DNA of 64,000 nt from Epiperipatus broadwayi. Taxonomy: Eukaryota; Onychophora; Udeonychophora; Euonychophora; Peripatidae. This document shows positions 58,031-64,000 of this stretch, in pieces; within the stretch, counting starts at the first letter, position 1, and each line of letters opens with the position of its first letter. The stretch covers positions 1,257,243 to 1,321,242 of the forward strand of contig JAQFVV010000207.1 in assembly GCA_028023455.1 (NCBI GenBank). Reading direction: 5' to 3'. The notes beneath the pieces were generated by a model. That model saw only the letters and a program-made list of their open reading frames with translations, had not been told where the DNA came from and made no database searches. The position numbers and the translations under genes are program-made.

Positions 58031-58942
58031 TATAATAAATATGATGTAGCTAGAATTATATGGAAAGGAGTTGCAGTAGCAGGGTTAACATATGGTAATG
58101 ATGCATTATATGTTAGTAAAAAGATATTAGATTATTTAGAAAAAGCTCAAAGGGAAGTAGGAAGACATGCATTGGATGCAGAAGTATGGACAGCAAGGGA
58201 GGCAATTCAAGGAGAAATGGGATGGTCAAGTTTTCATATGAGAGATGCAAAAAGTAAAATGAAAATGTTTGGTAGATTGCAGTTTATGGATAATAAAAGA
58301 ATAGCTAAAATAGTATTTAATTGGGTTATGAGTAAAGGGCAGGTAACAAGATGGGTGAGAAAGGTAATGCGCTATGCAAAAGATTTGGATAAAAAATTTA
58401 TATCAGTATATTTGTACAAAAGATGGGATGATTGTGTTAAGAGGATTATTGAGTGTTATAGTAGTAAGGAATGGGATAAAAGAATAAATTTATTAATAAA
58501 GACTAGGGAGTTAGAGAGATGGAGAAATAGTATGGAGAGTAAAAAGAGTTTAAATATATATAGAAATAAACAGAATATTAGGTGTGAGTTAATTTATGAT
58601 AATAGTAAGGAAAGTAGTTTATTGTTTAAGGCTCGAACGGGATCTTTAGCTACAAAAGAATATACATGTAAATGGAAAAATATGGGTGATTTATTTTGTA
58701 AATTATGTAAGGAAGGAATTGAAAATATTAGGCATTTGTTAATTGAATGTAAATGTTTGAAAACAGAAAGGGTACATATAATGAAGTTGTGGAAAAATAA
58801 ATATGAAAAGAGTGATTATACAGAAAGTGAATTATTGGTTTTTATGCTGGGTTTGGGAAAAGATAAGGGGGATTTAGATATAAAGGTTATAGAGTTGACA
58901 AAAATTATGTTGTGGAAATGGGATAGAGCAGATTATGGGTAA
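58031..58942 (+). pseudogene. LINE C-terminal region with a CCHC zinc-finger-like end
   Basis: The frame is open from about 58036 to the stop at 58940; the 256-codon call starting at TTG 58172 is too short at its N-terminus. It reads WKGVAVAGLTYGNDAL, then LEKAQREVGRHALDA and TAREAIQGEMGWSSFHMRDA. This is the post-RT region of many CR1/L2/I-like LINE polyproteins (compare Y.....L..LE..Q...GR..L......EA..GE.GW). Further on, FKARTGSLATKEYTCKW is followed by CKLCKEGIENIRHLLIEC, a C-x2-C...H...C finger typical of LINE C-termini. The RT palm is missing upstream, so this is a 5'-truncated copy with a surprisingly intact tail (about 300 codons without a stop). Confidence 0.7.
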
Positions 58943-59499
58943 ATTTAGAGTGGGGAATGTAAAAGAAAGTCACTAACAGGTTTATCTGGGCATAATTGCT
59001 GAGATATTCTTGACTTCGTTTAAGGAAAAGCCATAATACATCACATCACAGTAACCTTATGCCAAGTAGCTGCCAGCACTATTGCCCGCTTGGTCGTGCT
59101 GTTAGCCATAGGTAAACGGATCTGCTAAACAGCAATCACCCAGCAATCTAGCCCACTAGGTGGCGCTCTTTCTCCACGCTATGCGCGGTAAAAACGGCAC
59201 CGTTTAGAAGTGATATTTACATTCACTTCCTAGTTCCGGTTTACATCCACGTTCTTAAAACAAACATAACGTGTAATGTGAAGGTGTGAATAATATAGAA
59301 AACTATAATTATTTAAATCTGCTTTAAAATTTAATATTCTTACATTGAGTTTCACTCTCTGATAAATCTATATATTTTTAAATTATTTTATTTTAAAAAT
59401 CGATCTTTTTTTTTTCTGTAAAAATGTTTTTATCACTTCCGTTTTACTTCAATCTTTCAAAACTGCTAAAAATCATTAGTTTGAAAAGTAATTGTTTGT
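58943..59499. other. Gap with no gene, one GC-richer patch
   Basis: Holds the CTCF-like word at 59153 within a GC-richer patch (59040-59260) and otherwise AT-rich sequence. Confidence 0.5.
59153..59167 (+). promoter_or_regulatory. CTCF-like core motif
   Basis: CCACTAGGTGGCGCT fits the conserved CTCF core CCASYAGRKGGCRS at every position. CTCF is present in most bilaterians. Related, poorer matches (TAGATGGCAC, TAGATGGTGC, CCACAAGAGGCGCT) occur at 57.8-58.0 kb in the repeat insertion. Binding is only a possibility, since the word is also carried by a repeat family. Confidence 0.35.
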
Positions 59500-60017
59500 A
59501 AAACTTTTTTTTTTTTTATACTTTAAAATAATATTTCAAGCAACTTCTAAAGTAATACAAATTACATTTCTGTTTATAGATCTTTTATTTCGCAAACGTG
59601 CGTTTTGTTACGTGCGCGAACAATAATTCAAAGATTACACAATAAATATTTTTTTATATTACTGGAGAGAAAACAAAGCAAACTCTCCTTTAAATATATT
59701 AAAAGATCTATTCTGTTCAAAAATACATTTATTAAAATTAATGTGTGCAAGCAATAAGACATCAAACAGATTGTAGTGTGTGGTGATTTATTCAGTGTAA
59801 AAATCAACGTGTTATTTTAAAACTTTTTTATTTATAATTTCAAATAATATTTCCAGCAAGTTTTAAAATAATACACGTTATATTTCGGTTTATAGATCTT
59901 TTATTTCGCAAATGTGTTATTTTAAAAAGATAAATTTGCATTTTGTTACGTGCGCGAACAATAATTCGAAGATCTCTTACACAATAAATATTTTTAAATT
60001 ACTGGAGAGAAAACAAT
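59500..60017. repeat. Satellite-like direct repeats, period about 317 bp
   Basis: TTTATAGATCTTTTATTTCGCAAA occurs at about 59574 and 59891 within longer matches (AATAATATTTC.AGCAA before it; TTGTTACGTGCGCGAACAA and ACTGGAGAGAAAACAA after it). CpG-containing ACGTGCGCGAACAATAATTC is unusual in this AT-rich setting. The same sequence, inverted, forms the end of the window from 63602. Confidence 0.75.
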
Positions 60018-60265
60018 ATTGCATTTTCGATCTTTTCTTGTTACTCCCAATATACATCTCTCCATACTTCTTTGAGTGGTCTGAAGTCTGTATTGCTCTT
60101 CTATTAAGTATCCAAGTCTCAGATCCATAAGAAAGAACAGGTAAAACACATTTATTAAAAATCTTTCTTTACAAACACATAGGCATACTTCCTGTTAGTA
60201 TCAAGTTATTTTTACTAAAAGCACTCCAACCAAGTTTAATTCTATGATTAATTTCATCTGCATTA
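59617..60265. repeat. Left arm of a 650-bp inverted repeat around RTE copy B
   Basis: Reverse complement of 63351-64000 with only a few percent differences by eye. It spans part of the satellite-like repeat and a minus-strand RTE fragment, including their junction (GAGAGAAAACAA followed by TATTGC.TTTT). The match starts at CGAACAATAATTC (59617) only because the window ends; it may continue. Confidence 0.85.
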
Positions 60266-60415
60266 AAATGTTAATGAAGTTTTAAAATAATACACATTAT
60301 ATTTCGGTTTATAGATCTTTTATTTCGCAAACGTGTTATTTTAATAATCATTTACTTTCACTCCTTCAGCTTCCCATTTTAATCCACAAAATACTTCTTG
60401 CAATCATCTACAATA
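60018..60415 (-). pseudogene. RTE reverse-transcriptase fragment with a nested insertion
   Basis: Minus-strand match to the RTE RT C-terminal part (MPMCLK..VFNKCVLPVL, YGSETW block, and EINHRIKLGWSAF), equivalent to 48297-48548 of copy A, then beyond 60346 a piece equivalent to about 47998-48055 (LQEVFCGLKW region). Between them a 73-bp piece of the satellite-like repeat (60271-60345) is inserted, and about 200 bp of RT, including motif C, are missing. Copy B at 63351 shows the same internal deletion end point (TGCAGATGAAATTAATC). Confidence 0.75.
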
Positions 60416-60799
60416 ACTTTGTGTACATTTACTCACTATGCCTATAGAATATGTCCAGATATTATTGAGAACCTTTATAATTCTTTTTTTTTTTGCTAGA
60501 CATATAATAAAAATGACATTCTATTTTTGGTCTTAACTTAAGACTGTAATTTTGCTTTTCTGAGATTCAGTTCAACTTTACAAAAATTTTCATAGATCTG
60601 ATACAAATGACATTTAGCTTAATTCCAAATTATCAATCAATATTAACTATAAAGTAGCATTTACCTTTATAGTTCCTTGGTTCTAATGCATTTTGTACTT
60701 ATCCAACTAAAAAATTCTATCAATTTTTTTATATATACATAGATTATTTACTTTGGTCCTAAAAGTGCAGTATAAGAATAATTCCTTTTATCTTGTTTT
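60416..60799. other. Gap with no feature
   Basis: About 380 bp of AT-rich sequence between the RTE fragment and copy B. Nothing recognised. Confidence 0.5.
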
Positions 60800-61110
60800 G
60801 GTTGCAGAAAGGAGTGTGCTATTAATTGAAAGGAAACCCTTTGATTTCTTTTGGAGGCCTTAAAAGAACTGAGCAGGGCAAATTCTTAATGTCCACTCCA
60901 TATGTTCTTGTCATTGCAGCTGTTATTACTATGTGATTATTCATATAGTATATAAACATGGATGGGCTGCTCACCAACATGCATTAGCCAGCATGACGAG
61001 GTTATTGGATTTTTACCTCTGAGTTTAAGATCAAGAAACACCATGGAATTTCTTCTCAGTTGCCTGATAAGGCAGAATGAATGCTTGTGTAAATGATAAA
61101 TATTTTTCCT

Positions 61111-61141
61111 ATATATATATATATATATATAATATGTCATA

Positions 61142-61177
<36 letters not shown>
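61111..61177. repeat. (AT)n microsatellite, two tracts
   Basis: Pure AT runs at 61111-61131 and 61146-61177, separated by AATATGTCATAATTG. They lie immediately before the start codon of copy B and replace the short CATACATATATA of copy A. Confidence 0.95.
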
Positions 61178-61181
<4 letters not shown>

Positions 61182-61182
61182 T

Positions 61183-62256
61183 ATGACAGACAAAAATAAA
61201 TCATGGCCCTTATTCCCAGGAGACTGTAAAGTCAGCAACCAAGGCAGCAGTTGGTGGCTGAAGGTGCTAAGAATCCCCTGATTGTGGACCCAGGCTGCCA
61301 TTTGATGATGAATTTTTTTATTTAGGTATTACTTACAACTGCAGATCACTTTCAAGTGAAGGAAGATTGCAAGAGTTAGAAGAAAAACTGTCTTATATTA
61401 AATGGGACATTATTGGACTTTGTGAAGTAGGAAGAAAAGGTGAAAAAACAATTGTTTTAAATAGTGAACATGTACTCTATTATAAAGGCACAAATATTGG
61501 AAATACACATGGAGTAGGATTCATTATAAATAAAAAGTGGAAGAACAACATTGTGGAGATTGATGGTGGATTGAACAGAGTGGCAAGATTAGTTATACAA
61601 CTTAATAGCAGATACCAAATGCAGATAATTCAGATTTATGCCCCAACAAGTTCTCAAAGTGATGAAATAGTAGAAGAGTTTTATATGGATGCACAAAAGG
61701 CTTTTGATCAGAGTAAACAACATTTTAAAATTGTTATGGGAGCCTTTAATGCTAGAATTGGTAAATAAATGAAAGATGAAAGTGCTGTAGGTAATTTTGG
61801 TTATGGTAATAGAAATGAGAGAGGACATAGACTTGTGGAGTTTGCTGAAAAAGGAAAACTTTATATGATGAATTATTATTTTGAGAAAAATGTTAAAAGG
61901 AAATGGACATGGAAGCATTCAAATGAAGGTACAGCAGAATTGGATTATATTTTGACTAACAGAAATTACTTATTTCAAGATTGTAATGTTCTTAATAAAT
62001 TTAACAGAGGAAGTGGTCATCGATTAGTAAGATGTGAAATACATGATAATGCAAAACTAGAGAGTCAAAAATTATTAAGAAAAACAATATTTACAGTTGA
62101 TATTCCTAATTTTCAGAAACATTCTAATGAATTTAAATCAGACCTTACAAATAGGTTTCAAGAATTAGTAGATTTTGAACATGATTCACATTTGAATGAA
62201 ATTAATATGAAAACAACTGATACACTTCTAAACACTGCAACAAAAATAACTGGTTG
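61183..62256 (+). pseudogene. RTE copy B endonuclease, broken
   Basis: Starts at the same MTDKNK as copy A. A 7-bp deletion near 61265 shifts the frame; the good frame resumes by 61367 and continues through GLCEVGRK (catalytic Glu kept) and YAPTSS. Catalytic positions are lost: MGAFNARIG (Asp to Ala) and SGHRLV (Asp to Gly in the SDH motif). There is an in-frame TAA after NARIGK (61766) and a TGA at the end (62256) where copy A has a run of A. Inactive. Confidence 0.8.
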
Positions 62257-63600
62257 AAAAAAGCAGCACTTGACCAATAACATTTCTACTGAGACTAGTG
62301 AATTTCTGAAGAAAAGAATGAATATGAAGATATACAAAAATGATGTGTTAAAAAGAATTGAATATCTGGAATTTTGTAAAATGATGTGGAAAAGAATTGA
62401 AAATGATATAAAAAAGTATAACTGTGAACTAGCAAGGAAAGCAGTAGAAGAGAATGAAAGTCTCAAGAGTGTAAAACAACATTTTTGGATTAGTAGGAAA
62501 TTTATATCTGCAATAAGAAAAAAGCTAGAATTATTACTAAAAAGAGAGATGACATCATGAAATGGATAGAAGACTTTTATCAAGAATTATATAGTAATAA
62601 AGAACAAATACTTTCTATATCTATTACATCTTTTGAATTGCCCATAATTTTAAATGAATAAATGAGACATACAATTAAATATATGAAGAAAGAAAGAGCT
62701 CCAGTTAATGGTAGAATTATAATTGATATATTAAAAGAAGCAGGTGAAAAAATATAATTTTTTTTAGCAATGTTATATACCAAATGTCTAAATGATAAAG
62801 ATGTGTCAGATGATTGGAAAAATGCAGTATTAATATTAATATTTAAAAAAAGAGATAAAGAAGATATTAGAAATTACAGACCTATCAGCCGTTTATCAGT
62901 TACATACAAAATTTTTACCAAGATAATTACAACCCATCTGCAGAGAACATTGGATTTCCACCAACCAAGAAAACAAACTGGATTTAAAAGTGGTTTTAGT
63001 ACAAGATATCATATCCGGGGACTGAGAGAAGTTATAGAAAGGACAAATTAATATCAGTTGCCATTATGTTTTGGATTTCCTTCAGTGATTAAACCATTGG
63101 ATCATCAAGGTATATTGTCATTTTTTAAAGAATATTAATAAAAATGGAACAGCAACAATTAGATTATATAATGATACAGTAAAAGTCAACATTGAGGAGA
63201 GTGTAAGACAGGGTGACTCCATATCTCCAAAACGTTTTACAGCAGTACTGCAAGAAGTATATTGTGGATTAAAATGGGAAGCTGAAGGAGTGAAAGTAAA
63301 TGATTATTTAAGTCATTAAAATTTTTCAGATGATCTAGTTGTTTTTGCAATAATGCAGATGAAATTAATCATAGAATTAAACTTGGTTGGAGCGCTTTTA
63401 GTAGAAATAACTTGATACTAAAAGGAAATATGCCTATGTGTTTGTAAAGAAAGGTTTTTAATAAATGTGTTTTACCTGTTCTTACTTATGGATCTGAGAC
63501 TTGGATACTTAATAGAAGAGCAATACAGACTTCAGACCAGTCAAAGAAGTATGGAGAGATGTATATTGGGAGTAACAAGAAGAGATCAAAAACGCAATAT
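62257..63600 (+). pseudogene. RTE copy B reverse transcriptase, broken
   Basis: Continues in the same frame as the endonuclease after the TGA (KKQHLTNNIS). Readable blocks: the 96-codon frame at 62270-62560, then NYRPISRLSVTYKIFTKI and TGFKSGFSTRYHI in 62770-63051, SVRQGDSISPK near 63205 and CLXRKVFNKCVLPVLTYG near 63440-63490. Stops and frameshifts separate them. Motif C reads FSDDLVVFA (63326-63350) and is directly followed by the deletion junction. It is truncated at 63600 by the join to the satellite-like repeat. Confidence 0.8.
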
Positions 63601-64000
63601 TGTTTTCTCTCCAGTAATTTAAAAATATTTATTGTGTAAGAGATCTTCGAATTATTGTTCGCACACGTAACAAAACGCAAATTTATCTTTTTAAAATAAC
63701 ACATTTGCGAAATAAAAGATCTATAAACCGAAATATAATGTGTATTATTTTAAAACTTGCTGGAAATATTATTTGAAATTATAAATAAAAAAGTTTTAAA
63801 ATAACACATTGATTTTTACATTGAATAAATCACCACACACTACAATCTGTTTGATGTTTTATTGCTTGCACACATTAATTTTAATAAATGTATTTTTGAA
63901 CTGAATAGATCTTTTAATATATTTAAAGGAGAGTTTGCTTTGTTTTCTCTCCAGTAATATAAAAAAAATAGTTATTGCGTAATCTTCGAATTATTGTTCG
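63351..64000. repeat. Right arm of the 650-bp inverted repeat
   Basis: Reverse complement of 59617-60265. It covers the end of RTE copy B (63351-63600) and the satellite-like repeat (63601-64000), including the AAAACAATATTG-type junction. It reaches the last base of the window, so its true extent is unknown. Confidence 0.85.

Larger units (their letters stand above)
60800..63600 (+). mobile_element. RTE-type LINE, damaged copy B
   Basis: Co-linear with copy A (45573-48545), from the same 5' UTR start to a point in the RT C-terminal region where it is cut off (AAAACGCAATATTG) and joined to satellite-like sequence. The 5' UTR is well conserved; an (AT)n expansion sits just before the ATG. Both coding parts are broken and about 200 bp of RT around motif C are missing. 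The RT and endonuclease parts are in one frame across the junction, supporting a single ancestral ORF. Confidence 0.85.

Noticed and set aside
61093-61281. A 62-codon protein with an isoleucine-tyrosine repeat before MTDKNK
   Set aside because: It is translation of an (AT)n microsatellite running into the RTE leader.
1-64000. CRISPR arrays, bacterial operons or phage modules
   Set aside because: No regularly spaced short repeats with unique spacers and no prokaryotic-style gene clusters; all recognised coding relics are eukaryotic retroelements.

Overview
The window reads as nuclear DNA of an animal, most likely an invertebrate. It is strongly A+T-rich by eye, full of simple (AT)n tracts, and carries several classes of eukaryotic retroelement: Penelope-like elements (PLEs) with GIY-YIG endonucleases, RTE-type LINEs, other LINE relics, tRNA-derived SINE-like sequences and hammerhead-ribozyme repeats. 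I see no convincing host protein-coding exon, no rRNA, no intact tRNA and no bacterial-style operon in 64 kb. A mollusc or another PLE-rich invertebrate would fit, but the sequence alone does not name the taxon.

Layout. 0-7.8 kb: two diverged direct copies of a repeat of about 2.6 kb, separated by about 2.5 kb of unassigned sequence; a tRNA-like sequence abuts the second copy. 7.8-14 kb: unassigned AT-rich DNA with one 202-bp MITE-like inverted-repeat element. 14-16.8 kb: a broken PLE on the minus strand preceded by a near-perfect inverted repeat of about 160 bp per arm, then a weak LINE remnant. 20-21.9 kb: G-richer degenerate tandem repeats. 22.4-23.9 kb: a truncated RTE LINE on the minus strand whose 5' piece is inverted, as expected from twin priming. 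31-36.5 kb: short tandem repeats and two heavily decayed LINE reverse transcriptases.

39.5-41.3 kb: an array of repeats of about 456 bp, each carrying a hammerhead ribozyme motif (three on the plus strand, one decayed copy inverted), with a more decayed relative at 54.8-55.2 kb. This resembles the ribozyme-bearing, non-autonomous retroelements (retrozymes) thought to be mobilised by PLE-type machinery, and it is the most interesting part of the window. 41.9-43.7 kb: a PLE fragment framed by inverted copies of a tRNA-like repeat.

45.6-48.85 kb: the best preserved element, a nearly full-length RTE LINE with endonuclease and reverse-transcriptase frames, but with altered catalytic residues in the reverse transcriptase. 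51.2-54.5 kb: two PLE copies head to head that share one frameshift. 57.5-58.9 kb: the C-terminal part of another LINE interrupted by a GC-richer repeat. 59.5-64 kb: a second, damaged RTE copy bracketed by inverted arms of about 650 bp that are almost identical; the right arm runs off the window.

The only functional link I can infer between parts is the general dependence of non-autonomous repeats (ribozyme units, SINEs, MITE) on enzymes of autonomous elements. All recognised coding copies here look dead or incomplete.
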